This document shows, one piece after another, positions 17,706 to 24,939 of a DNA stretch of 64,000 nucleotides. The translations under genes and the position numbers were made by a program. Numbering within the stretch: the first letter of the stretch is position 1; every line of letters starts with the position of its first letter. The stretch lies in the NCBI RefSeq assembly GCF_002368335.1, contig NZ_AP018288.1:5481763-5545762 (forward strand), given 5' to 3'. Source of the stretch: Nostoc sp. NIES-4103 (GTDB taxonomy: Bacteria > Cyanobacteriota > Cyanobacteriia > Cyanobacteriales > Nostocaceae). Under the pieces are notes generated by a model. That model was not told where the DNA came from. It saw only the letters and a program-made list of their open reading frames with translations, and made no database searches.

Positions 17706-17954
17706 ATGACTCAAAATACAGTCAACTTGCTGGATGTAATAGCACTAACAGTTGATTTGCCTAAACACAGCTTACGTCGTGGTCAAGTTGGTACAGTAGT
17801 GGAAATATTAGCTGATGGCGCAGCATTTGAGGTTGAATTTAGCGATCGCAATGGACGCACTTATGAATCTATCGGTTTACGCCCAGAACAATTTATGGTG
17901 TTACATTTCGAGCCAGTATCACCTGATTCAATACCTCAAATTGTAACTGTGTAA
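17706..17954 (+). CDS. DUF4926-family protein
   Basis: An 82-residue protein with a small beta-barrel-like, SH3-type segment, LRRGQVGTVVEILADGAAFEVEFSDRNG, typical of DUF4926. It follows the DUF6883 gene closely with a GGAGATG ribosome site, so the two form one unit. The role of the pair is unknown; an accessory toxin-antitoxin-like module is the most common guess. Confidence 0.78.
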   Translation: MTQNTVNLLDVIALTVDLPKHSLRRGQVGTVVEILADGAAFEVEFSDRNGRTYESIGLRPEQFMVLHFEPVSPDSIPQIVTV

Positions 17955-18061
17955 GTGGTAGTGTAGAGAGCGATCGCACATCAAGACAAGCTTCTGAGCT
18001 AGACGCACAGCTGATCCAGTAAGCTGTAAGTGAGTTGAGTTGAAGAAATAGGTGACAAAAT

Positions 18062-18271
18062 ATGACACTGAGCGAGTTACTTCCTATGGTGCGAAAACTA
18101 TCCGCACCAGAAAAACTCAAACTAATCCGCATCTTAGCTGAAGAACTGGATACTAACGAAGATATTTCGCCTCTGGAACCATTTAAGACCTATGACTTAC
18201 CCACCCCTTATAATTCATTTGGTGCAGCTGAAGTTCTGATGCAAGCTTTGACACAGACAGATCAGGTCTGA
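18062..18271 (+). CDS. short partner of retropepsin-like protein
   Basis: A 69-residue acidic, helical protein beginning MTLSELLPMVRKLSAPEKLKL. Its start resembles short antitoxin-like or addiction-module proteins of cyanobacteria, but the second half has no clear DNA-binding motif. It ends four bases before the next ATG, so the two are translationally linked. I read it as the small partner of the retropepsin-like gene that follows. Confidence 0.65.
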   Translation: MTLSELLPMVRKLSAPEKLKLIRILAEELDTNEDISPLEPFKTYDLPTPYNSFGAAEVLMQALTQTDQV

Positions 18272-18275
18272 CTAG

Positions 18276-18683
18276 ATGAAATTTAAATACTCGACCACCA
18301 ATGCATCCCAAAATGAGTTTGATAGCTTACCACGTATTCCACTACGTCTTCGTCGAGAAAATCGAGTGATTGAAGCATTTGGCTTAGTGGACAGTGGTGC
18401 AACTGTGAATGTTTTACCCTATGAACTTGGTATTGAGTTAGGTGTTGTTTGGGATGATAGTAAGGCAATTATTCAATTAGCAGGCAATTTGAGCAATCAA
18501 CTAGCAATACCATTCTTTGCTACTGCTAAGATAGGCGAGTTTGCTCCTGTTCAATTAGCATTTGCTTGGGTGAGAAAAGCAAATATACCATTGATTCTTG
18601 GTCAAACAAACTTTTTCTTGGAATTTGATGTGTGTTTCTACCGTTCCAAATTGGAATTTGAAATCAAACCAAAGTCGCACTGA
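18276..18683 (+). CDS. retropepsin-like aspartic protease-fold protein
   Basis: A 135-residue single-domain protein. FGLVDSGATVNVLPYELG (residues 35-52) carries the D-S/T-G-A catalytic loop of retroviral-type aspartic proteases, and IPLILGQTNFFLEFDV (about 106-121) matches the second conserved strand (LGxxxF). It would act as a homodimer, as retropepsins do. Substrate unknown. The small upstream partner lies four bases away. Such stand-alone retropepsin-fold genes recur in cyanobacteria with tiny upstream partners; whether they are active proteases is not established here. Confidence 0.8.
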   Translation: MKFKYSTTNASQNEFDSLPRIPLRLRRENRVIEAFGLVDSGATVNVLPYELGIELGVVWDDSKAIIQLAGNLSNQLAIPFFATAKIGEFAPVQLAFAWVRKANIPLILGQTNFFLEFDVCFYRSKLEFEIKPKSH

Positions 18684-18836
18684 TCTGCATGATTATTTGC
18701 TCACAGAGCCATGATTTTTAACAAAAAACTAGCTTCTATTACTAGGTTTCTGCTTTAATTTTTGTAAAACAGATTTCGTAATCATACGGTAGTCGTTTGT
18801 ATATTTACTAGTAATGAAGTTGGCTTTTTGTCAAAA

Positions 18837-19208
18837 ATGAACAATAACGAAGGAGACAAGCAATTTTTTGGTGCTGATAATTTAGGTAACGATAAACTCT
18901 ATATTGAAATTCCTGCTGAACAAAATTCCCCGTATCAAGAGCGAATTCCTTCTGGATATGACCCGATGCAAGAAATTTATCTTAGAGGTCGAGCATTTAG
19001 AAGTTTGTCTGGTGGCAGAATTCCTTGGTGGGTTTTGATTTCAGGCTGGCTAATCTTTGGAGGATTGGCCCTATTGATGCTGATTAGTGCGATCGCCTCA
19101 CAATCTTTTGGACTTTTGCTACCATTAGCCTTTGTGAGTATTCCTGTCTTGATTCTGTTGAGAGGTACTCTTGCCAAACTCTCTACCACCAAGCGCAGAA
19201 GAAGATAG
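18837..19208 (+). CDS. small two-TM membrane protein, uncharacterised
   Basis: A 123-residue protein from the ATG at 18837; a TTG three codons earlier is possible. The polar N-terminal half contains YIEIPAEQNSPYQERIPSGYD. Two adjoining hydrophobic helices follow (about 62-85 and 90-108, WWVLISGWLIFGGLALLML and LLLPLAFVSIPVLILL), and the end is strongly basic (KRRRR). The basic end fits a cytoplasmic C-terminus. Family not recognised. Confidence 0.65.
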   Translation: MNNNEGDKQFFGADNLGNDKLYIEIPAEQNSPYQERIPSGYDPMQEIYLRGRAFRSLSGGRIPWWVLISGWLIFGGLALLMLISAIASQSFGLLLPLAFVSIPVLILLRGTLAKLSTTKRRRR

Positions 19209-19867
19209 CAAAGCGATGGATTTCATGTAGTTGAGTTTGAAATTAAAAGTAAAGATAATTATTAAAAAATTAAGAATAATTCCAGTTAGATGAGAATTTG
19301 TGCATCTACAAGTGACTTGCATTCGGTGCAAATTTATCTTGTATGACGCGATCGCTCTTGTAGGTGATCTTTGGATAGTACAAAACTACGAGTGATTCCT
19401 CAAGACAGTTCGGGACATTCAACAAGTATGCGCCCAAGTGCGATCGCATACCCCATCATCTTGCTGTTGGCTAACCAGCGTCCAATCCCACCTATCCACC
19501 CTGCTTTACAGGGTGGATAGGTTCAATTTAATGATAAAATTTTTCAATAATTTTTATAGATTTGTAACTCACATACCTGGCTAAACCGTCTCTAATCCTT
19601 GATTTTTCCAACTTTTACTACTTTTGTTACAAGCTCAGTCATCACCTTGACTAATTGATTAGGTTAAGAGAAACTAACTAATGACAGACGTATATGCTTG
19701 TAAAATTAATAATTTTTGTAAACATTCTGAGATATATATTTTGAGAGATGGAACATTAGTTAACAAACGTTTAGTTTGTATCTAAGTAAAAATGTTCCGG
19801 AGGCTATATTTTTAGCCATCTGCTAAGGCAGTACAATTCAAACGTACTATCATGGTTGGCCAGAAGC
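19209..19867. other. 650-base gap with one hairpin
   Basis: No gene seen. A 13-bp stem CCTATCCACCCTG / CAGGGTGGATAGG with a 5-base loop lies at 19491-19521, without a following T-run. A TACAAT-like -10 element sits at 19831-19836, about 30 bases before the DUF2997 start. Confidence 0.5.
19491..19521. repeat. 13-bp-stem inverted repeat
   Basis: A perfect inverted repeat CCTATCCACCCTG / CAGGGTGGATAGG with loop CTTTA. No T-run on either side, so a repeat-type hairpin rather than a terminator. Confidence 0.7.
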
Positions 19868-20080
19868 ATGGAGACATTAGAGTTCATAATTTATCCAGAC
19901 GGTCGGGTACAAGAGAAAGTCACAGGCATTGTAGGTGCTTCTTGCGCTGAGGTTACAGCGGCAATAGAAGCGCAGCTGGGGCAAGTACTCACTCATGAGC
20001 CAACCTCAGAATTTTTCGCCGCGAAGGTACAGCAATCTTCTAGTGTGGCGAACACGCAAAGCACTTACAGCGAATGGTAA
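19868..20080 (+). CDS. DUF2997-family protein
   Basis: A 70-residue protein from the ATG at 19868 (METLEFIIYPDGRVQEKVTGI), the conserved opening of DUF2997. The frame opens earlier with a TTG, but the family start fits the ATG. DUF2997 proteins are small, and the gene is commonly joined to ycf35 and a bacterial-type ferredoxin in cyanobacteria, exactly the order here. The role is unknown but presumably linked to the ferredoxin. 39 bases separate it from ycf35. Confidence 0.85.
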   Translation: METLEFIIYPDGRVQEKVTGIVGASCAEVTAAIEAQLGQVLTHEPTSEFFAAKVQQSSSVANTQSTYSEW

Positions 20081-20119
20081 GTTTTCACAGTAGTTTATTG
20101 TCATTAATTCACATCCACC

Positions 20120-20506
20120 ATGTCACACTTTAGCCAAATTAAGACTCAAATTCGTAACCTTGACTCTTTAAAAGATGCGCTGACTGAATTGGGCATAGAC
20201 TGGAAACCAGGGCCACGTGAAGTGCGTGGCTATCGCGGTCAAACCCATCCTGCCGAAGTAACTATCGAGCAAGAAAATGGCTATGATATCGGCTTTAGAT
20301 GGAATGGCAAAGAATACGAACTAGTGGCTGATTTGCAATATTGGCAGCAAAACCTGTCTGTAGACGGTTTCTTACGTCAAGTAACTCAGCGTTATGCTTA
20401 CCAAGCAGTTGTGAAAGAAACTGCTCGTGTTGGCTTTCAAGTTACCGAACAGCAAAAAAATGAAGATGGATCTATTCGTCTGGTAGTACAACGCTGGAGT
20501 GCGTAA
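20120..20506 (+). CDS. ycf35: Ycf35 / DUF1257 protein
   Basis: A 128-residue DUF1257 protein. MSHFSQIKTQIRNLDSLKDALTEL and the VRGYRGQTHPAEVTI block are typical of Ycf35, which is also encoded in some algal plastid genomes. It is soluble, with no cofactor motif. Its stop TAA overlaps the ATG of the ferredoxin gene (TAATG), suggesting coupled translation and a joint role. Confidence 0.92.
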   Translation: MSHFSQIKTQIRNLDSLKDALTELGIDWKPGPREVRGYRGQTHPAEVTIEQENGYDIGFRWNGKEYELVADLQYWQQNLSVDGFLRQVTQRYAYQAVVKETARVGFQVTEQQKNEDGSIRLVVQRWSA

Positions 20507-20967
20507 TGGCTGATTTTCTGCCGTCACCGGAAGAAACAGAAGAGAATCGTTCCGGCTTGGAACCAGAATTAGGTGGGTTTTTACGGGATGCGCCTGAACG
20601 TTCTGGTTTTGAGCCGGAATTGGGTGGTGTTCTGCGCCAAAAGGGTGTGTATGTTGATGAAATCACCTGTATTGGTTGTAAACACTGCGCTCATGTGGCA
20701 CGTAACACCTTTTACATTGAACCAGATTATGGGCGATCGCGTGTGATTCGCCAAGATGGGGATGCGGAGGAGGTTATCCAAGAAGCAATTGATACTTGTC
20801 CGGTTGATTGCATCCATTGGGTTGATTATACTGAACTGAGAAAGTTAGAAGAAGAACGCAAATTTCAGGTGATTCCTGTAGTAGGCTATCCAGTGGAACA
20901 GGCGGTATCGACTGCTGAAAGGCGGCGTAGAAAGCAAAAGTTAAAGAGTAAAAAATCCCGTTATTAA
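20506..20967 (+). CDS. bacterial-type 4Fe-4S ferredoxin (Fed7/Sll0662-like)
   Basis: A 153-residue protein. The [4Fe-4S] ligands lie in CIGCKHCAHVARNTF (about 57-71) and CPVDCIHW (about 101-108). The arrangement with Ycf35 upstream matches the cyanobacterial Sll0662/Fed7 type as I recall, a ferredoxin tied to photooxidative stress. The N-terminal 45 residues hold a near-duplicate, RSGLEPELGGFLRDAPE and RSGFEPELGGVLRQK, that is not part of the cluster fold. The C-terminus is very basic (RRRRKQKLKSKKSRY). A strong terminator follows. Confidence 0.88.
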   Translation: MADFLPSPEETEENRSGLEPELGGFLRDAPERSGFEPELGGVLRQKGVYVDEITCIGCKHCAHVARNTFYIEPDYGRSRVIRQDGDAEEVIQEAIDTCPVDCIHWVDYTELRKLEEERKFQVIPVVGYPVEQAVSTAERRRRKQKLKSKKSRY

Positions 20968-20991
20968 AAATAAAAAGTTCAATAAACATAT

Positions 20992-21020
20992 AAAAAGGAC
21001 TGGTTAAACCAGTCCTTTTT
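20992..21020. terminator. strong intrinsic terminator after the ferredoxin gene
   Basis: AAAAAGGACTGGTT pairs with AACCAGTCCTTTTT around one base. The A-run and T-run make it usable from both strands. It closes the DUF2997-ycf35-ferredoxin operon. Confidence 0.92.
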
Positions 21021-21060
21021 GCTTAGCTATTAGCAAAAACTTTTCATCCAAAATACAAAT

Positions 21061-21152
21061 AGGACTTACGCACTCGTGACGAAAAACTAAGCTTTTGAGA
21101 TTACAACGCTAAGCTCGTAATGACGTAAAATCGTAGCCCGTGCGTAAGTCCT
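21061..21152. mobile_element. 92-bp MITE-like element
   Basis: The ends are perfect 13-bp inverted repeats, AGGACTTACGCAC and GTGCGTAAGTCCT. The interior is AT-rich with no open frame. No clear target duplication is seen. Single ends of the same type (GACTTACGCA) occur at about 9790, 28683, 58220 and 58325, so this looks like a dispersed non-autonomous repeat. Confidence 0.65.
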
Positions 21153-21181
21153 GACAAAATCTAAAATTAGTACGACTGCCT

Positions 21182-21466
21182 TTATTTAAGATTGAGATTA
21201 TCGTGTTGTGAAAGCAATTTTTCTACTTTCGCTTCGTCGATTCTAGCAGTTAACTTTTTGGCTTCATACTGGTCTCTAGTAGTTTTTGCCAAAGTAAAAG
21301 TTGAGCCAACAGAAAAAGCTAAACCCATACCCATAAAACCTTTTATCCAGCTATCAACAGGTAAATTGACTATGCCGAAAGTAGTCATAGAAATAGACAT
21401 AACAAAAGCAGCCCAAGTTTGAATAATCCAAGCTGAACTATCCTTTTGAGAACCAATTGGTTGCAT
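21182..21466 (-). CDS. YiaA/YiaB-type two-helix inner-membrane protein
   Basis: A 94-residue protein with two hydrophobic helices (about 11-33 and 41-62), SSAWIIQTWAAFVMSIS and KGFMGMGLAFSVGSTFTLAKTTRD. These match the YiaAB two-helix domain. The C-terminus is charged and cytoplasmic in character. Function of the family is unknown. It stands alone between two mobile elements. Confidence 0.85.
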   Translation of the reverse strand: MQPIGSQKDSSAWIIQTWAAFVMSISMTTFGIVNLPVDSWIKGFMGMGLAFSVGSTFTLAKTTRDQYEAKKLTARIDEAKVEKLLSQHDNLNLK

Positions 21467-21525
21467 ATTTCCTACTTATTAAATATGAGTGATTAATAGC
21501 GAATTAAACTTGAGTCAGGTACATC

Positions 21526-21553
21526 GTAGAGGCAATTTATGAATTGCCTCTAA
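21526..21553. repeat. 28-bp GTAG-type palindrome
   Basis: GTAGAGGCAATTTA faces TGAATTGCCTCTAA, with 12 of 14 arm bases complementary. Same length and layout as the palindromes at 55, 32437 and 58258. Confidence 0.7.
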
Positions 21554-21585
21554 AATTAACATTTATACCAATTCTCTAAAATCCA

Positions 21586-21820
21586 GACTATATCTCAATA
21601 CGGTTCAGTTAAGGCTAAAACTCTCAGTCAAAGTCAAATTTTTTAACCAACCGCCCTCCGGGTTCAGCAGTTTGCAATCGACGCAAAGCGGAGGCACTCC
21701 GTTGGACGGGTTTCCCGGCTTGAAGGAAGTGCCGTCCAAGACTGCAACTGCTTCACCAAGAACGCCAAGGACGCAGAGAGAAGAAAGAAATGCTTAACTG
21801 AACTGTATTGGACTATATCT
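21586..21820. mobile_element. 215-bp MITE with 10-bp target-site duplication
   Basis: The element (21596-21810) has near-perfect ~20-bp terminal inverted repeats, CAATACGGTTCAGTTAAGGC and GCTTAACTGAACTGTATTG. It is flanked on each side by the identical 10 bases GACTATATCT (21586-21595 and 21811-21820). There is no transposase frame inside, so it was moved in trans. The 10-bp duplication is compatible with IS4-type transposases; that assignment is inference. The interior includes CGGAGGCACTCCG and GTTTCCCGGCTTGAAGGAAG, motifs also partly seen at 5440. Confidence 0.85.
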
Positions 21821-22050
21821 GATGAATCTTAATTACGAATTACGAATTACAAATTACGAATTGGTATTACCTAACTGCTATGAAAACGCTATAAGTTTGA
21901 TTGTATTTATTAGTACACTCAAGTTTGAGATAAATGCTGCCACTTTAGCAACTGGGCTAGAAACTGTTAGCTCAAAAATGCTTGTAGCAAGTAATAACTG
22001 GTACAAAGCTTGTACCAGTTTTGCAAATGTCATCAAGCGGCTGGTTTTAA

Positions 22051-23736
22051 TTAATCAGACTCAGGGAATGTCTGCACCTTACCATCAGGACTGAGAATTA
22101 CTCGGATTCTGGCATTTTTTCCGTATCTATTAGCGGAAACAAATGGTTTACCAATATCAGGCATTCCCGCACTATTAACGTATTCTCTAGCTGGCTTATT
22201 CAGGGGCAAAATTCGTTCAATTGTACCGTCAACACCCAGCATTAAACTATACTCTAGTGACTGTGTTAAACCTGAAGGTGGCTGCCAGCGCTTTGTCAGG
22301 ATATTTCTAGCTTCTGCTACTTGGGGAGTGTCAAATAATGTATTGTCATTAGCGCTATCTGGGGATACAGATGTTTGAGATGCAGCCCTTAATCTCTCAG
22401 CTAGCGAAGTAGGTGACGAGCTATTTGTGGGTGCTAGTTTAGACGAAGGTTGTGCAGTGGAAGAAAAAGTTTGTGGGGAATTGATTCCTGTCTGTAGCTG
22501 GCTTGGGTTTATTGGTGCATAACCTTGAGGAAGCGTATTGTTGCCACCATTACCAGGTATATTAGATGCAGACGGAGGAACTACTGGGATATTGGAGGCT
22601 GAACTGCCTGTAGATGAAGAAAATCTAGATGGCAAGTCCCGTTTTTTGGGAAGATTAAGTTGGCTTGGGGAAGTTGAACCTGTAGGGTTTTGCTGAAGAT
22701 TTGGGGCAATAGCAATTTGCTGACCTGGGATTGTGGCAGTTACTCCACCTTGCTGATTGCTATTTAGACCGGGAATCGTTCCTGGAGGTATAGCTCCTGC
22801 ATTTTTAGGAGATGCTAGTGATGATGGGGGTAAACCAGAAATGGGGGATTGGGAATTAGTTGAGGGTAAACCCGAACCTGGAGATGTGAGGGGCTTTTCG
22901 GGCAAAGCGGAAGTAGGAAGCGGAGGGGCGCTGCTTAAAGATGGTAGCGATCGCTGTAAATCGTCACCAGGCGTAAGTCCTGGTTGCGGTGTGGGAAAGT
23001 CAAGTGAATCTGAGGGTGCTAAAGCAACTTCTTCCTGACTGGGAGCGGTCTTTTGAGCAGTTTGCGGCTGCTTTTGCCTTACATTATTGGCATACTGCAA
23101 TGTTATCGGTAGTAATCCCACACCTAACACCAGCACAGCAGCAACAGGTGCCCAAGCAGGCAACTGGCGGAAAGTATTGCTTTTCTCAAGATTTGGTAAT
23201 GCCATAACATCACTGGAATATTCATCAAGGGCAGTCGCCAAATCGAACAGTTGCAGCAGACTGAGTTGAATTACACGCCCAGATGCTTGGTTGGCGAGGG
23301 AACCGAGATGTAGATTATGTGTTAAATAACTGCTCGATTCTAAGTATATCTTTCCGGGTAACTGGGAATTAAAAGACTCGAAGGTTTTAGTTGGCAGCGG
23401 AGATTGTTGAAAATCTGTTAATTCTGAGTCATGAAGTACTTTACTTGAATCTTGGAGTCCAGAGAAACTGATCCAAAAGCTTTCTGGAGGCTGTTGCAGG
23501 AATTCTTGGACATAGCTAGTAACAGCATCACATAAAGCTTCGAGTTGGTCGCGATCGCCTCGAATTGGGACTCTACGTTCTTCTGGTAGTTTTGGGTCGT
23601 CAAAGCGTAATTCAAATCTGAGTTTCTTAAGAACAGTTTTCCCCATCCACTGAGATAAGGGTGAACTTTGGGCTAATATTTCCAGCGTACAAGTGGGGGG
23701 TGTGTAGCGACGAATGACAGAATTTGTTAAAGGCAT
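22051..23736 (-). CDS. DUF4335-family protein with long Pro/Ser-rich linker
   Basis: A 561-residue cyanobacterial protein. The N-terminal ~190 residues form the conserved DUF4335 domain (starting MPLTNSVIRRYTPPTCTLEI). One hydrophobic helix follows at about 191-214 (LPAWAPVAAVLVLGVGLLPITLQYA). A Ser/Pro/Gln-rich disordered stretch then runs to about 450, and a compact C-terminal domain of ~100 residues ends it (WQPPSGLTQSLEYSLMLG). Function unknown. It lies 27 bases after a DUF3038 gene, its usual neighbour. The layout suggests a membrane-anchored two-domain protein. Confidence 0.85.
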   Translation of the reverse strand: MPLTNSVIRRYTPPTCTLEILAQSSPLSQWMGKTVLKKLRFELRFDDPKLPEERRVPIRGDRDQLEALCDAVTSYVQEFLQQPPESFWISFSGLQDSSKVLHDSELTDFQQSPLPTKTFESFNSQLPGKIYLESSSYLTHNLHLGSLANQASGRVIQLSLLQLFDLATALDEYSSDVMALPNLEKSNTFRQLPAWAPVAAVLVLGVGLLPITLQYANNVRQKQPQTAQKTAPSQEEVALAPSDSLDFPTPQPGLTPGDDLQRSLPSLSSAPPLPTSALPEKPLTSPGSGLPSTNSQSPISGLPPSSLASPKNAGAIPPGTIPGLNSNQQGGVTATIPGQQIAIAPNLQQNPTGSTSPSQLNLPKKRDLPSRFSSSTGSSASNIPVVPPSASNIPGNGGNNTLPQGYAPINPSQLQTGINSPQTFSSTAQPSSKLAPTNSSSPTSLAERLRAASQTSVSPDSANDNTLFDTPQVAEARNILTKRWQPPSGLTQSLEYSLMLGVDGTIERILPLNKPAREYVNSAGMPDIGKPFVSANRYGKNARIRVILSPDGKVQTFPESD

Positions 23737-23763
23737 GGCAAGAACTGCGAAGGAAATGATTAT

Positions 23764-24369
23764 CTAAAATTTTGCAGAACGGTCTATAAGTGCTAACCAG
23801 AGACGGCGGTGTCCACCAGGGGCACTGTAAAACAGTAAATCTACAAGCAGTTTGAGTGCCAGGCGGGTAAGTAAATCTGTCGAGATTTGCTCGTCCTCTT
23901 CCATCCGTTCTTGGTAGATGTTGCAAAAAGCATCGATATAGTCTCCAAGTAAGGCGGCCTGATGAGGTTCCTGATTATTTTCCGCCATTTGCTCTAATAG
24001 ACCAACAGCACGACGAATCAATTCCTGGTGCTGTTTGGCGAGATAGCAAGTAATGAGAACAAGCGATCGCGCTTCTTCTACATCTAGCTTTTTTCGCCCT
24101 CCTTGACCTTTACGTAGGGGATTCGACTGGCGTAGTCGCCATAATGCTACGCGGTCTGGAACTCTTGACTCTAAATTTAGATTAGTTGCTGCCGAAAGCA
24201 TGGCTTCGGAACCGATGCCAGTTAAAGTTTCTAGCGCCAATAACACCAAGTCTAACTGAGTTTTGATATTGTCCCATTGAACTGTGTTTGGGGCCGGAAG
24301 CTTTATTAAATCCTCCCACTGGGAATTTGGGGTAGCTGAGTTGGCGGTCAAGTGCATAACTTTTAGCAT
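23764..24369 (-). CDS. DUF3038-family protein
   Basis: A 201-residue helical protein without a membrane segment, recognised as DUF3038 by WDNIKTQLDLVLLALETLTGIG and KKLDVEEARSLVLITCYLAKQHQ. It is upstream of the DUF4335 gene in the same operon; the two families occur together in cyanobacteria and probably act together. An in-frame ATG four codons later (MHLTANS) is an alternative start. Function unknown. Confidence 0.85.
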   Translation of the reverse strand: MLKVMHLTANSATPNSQWEDLIKLPAPNTVQWDNIKTQLDLVLLALETLTGIGSEAMLSAATNLNLESRVPDRVALWRLRQSNPLRKGQGGRKKLDVEEARSLVLITCYLAKQHQELIRRAVGLLEQMAENNQEPHQAALLGDYIDAFCNIYQERMEEDEQISTDLLTRLALKLLVDLLFYSAPGGHRRLWLALIDRSAKF

Positions 24370-24939
24370 AGGTGATCGGGCTGATAGGGGATGCTGCTGT
24401 TACCCATTTTGAAACCAGACTCTTAAGAATTAGGGTTGGTTTCCTATTGCTAATGCAGGGGAGCAGGGGTGCAGGGGAGCGGGGGTGCAGGGGAGTAGGG
24501 GAAGATAAAAAGAATAATTTTTAACTCCTAACTCCTAACTCCTAAACTCCTAACTCCTAACTTTGCTTTCAGCTGCATAGTTATTGTTACTATGCTGTAT
24601 TCAAAGCTGCAATTAGCTTTTTTGGTTTTGGTTAACAGCAGTTATCTCTGTCTTACTCTACTAGATGAAAATTTATTTTCAACACAATAAAGAAATATCT
24701 ACCCGGTAGGAATTTGTTAGTTTTAGCAGTTATTTCAGTATGACAGTATAAATAAACATGACTTTCTATAGTTAATCTTTAATTACTAATTGCTCGTTAT
24801 AGCCAGACAATTAGTAATTAAAAATTAATAAACGTACTCTTGACTAGTTATATTTATTGCCAATTTATTAACGGAGGAGTTAGGAGTTAGGAGTTATTTC
24901 TCCCTCATCTCCCTCATCCCCCTATCTCCCCTGCTTAGT
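24370..24939. other. 570-base gap with guanine-rich and AACTCCT repeats
   Basis: No gene seen. GCAGGGGAGCAGGGGTGCAGG-type repeats (24453-24500) are followed by AACTCCTAACTCC units (24521-24562). Further repeats (GGAGTTAGGAGTTAGG, then CTCCCTCATCTCCCTCATC) at 24873-24930 precede the mutS2 stop codon. The middle is AT-rich. Confidence 0.6.

Noticed and set aside
22757..23038. 93-codon plus-strand frame
   Set aside because: Antisense to the low-complexity linker of the DUF4335 gene; composition follows that linker.
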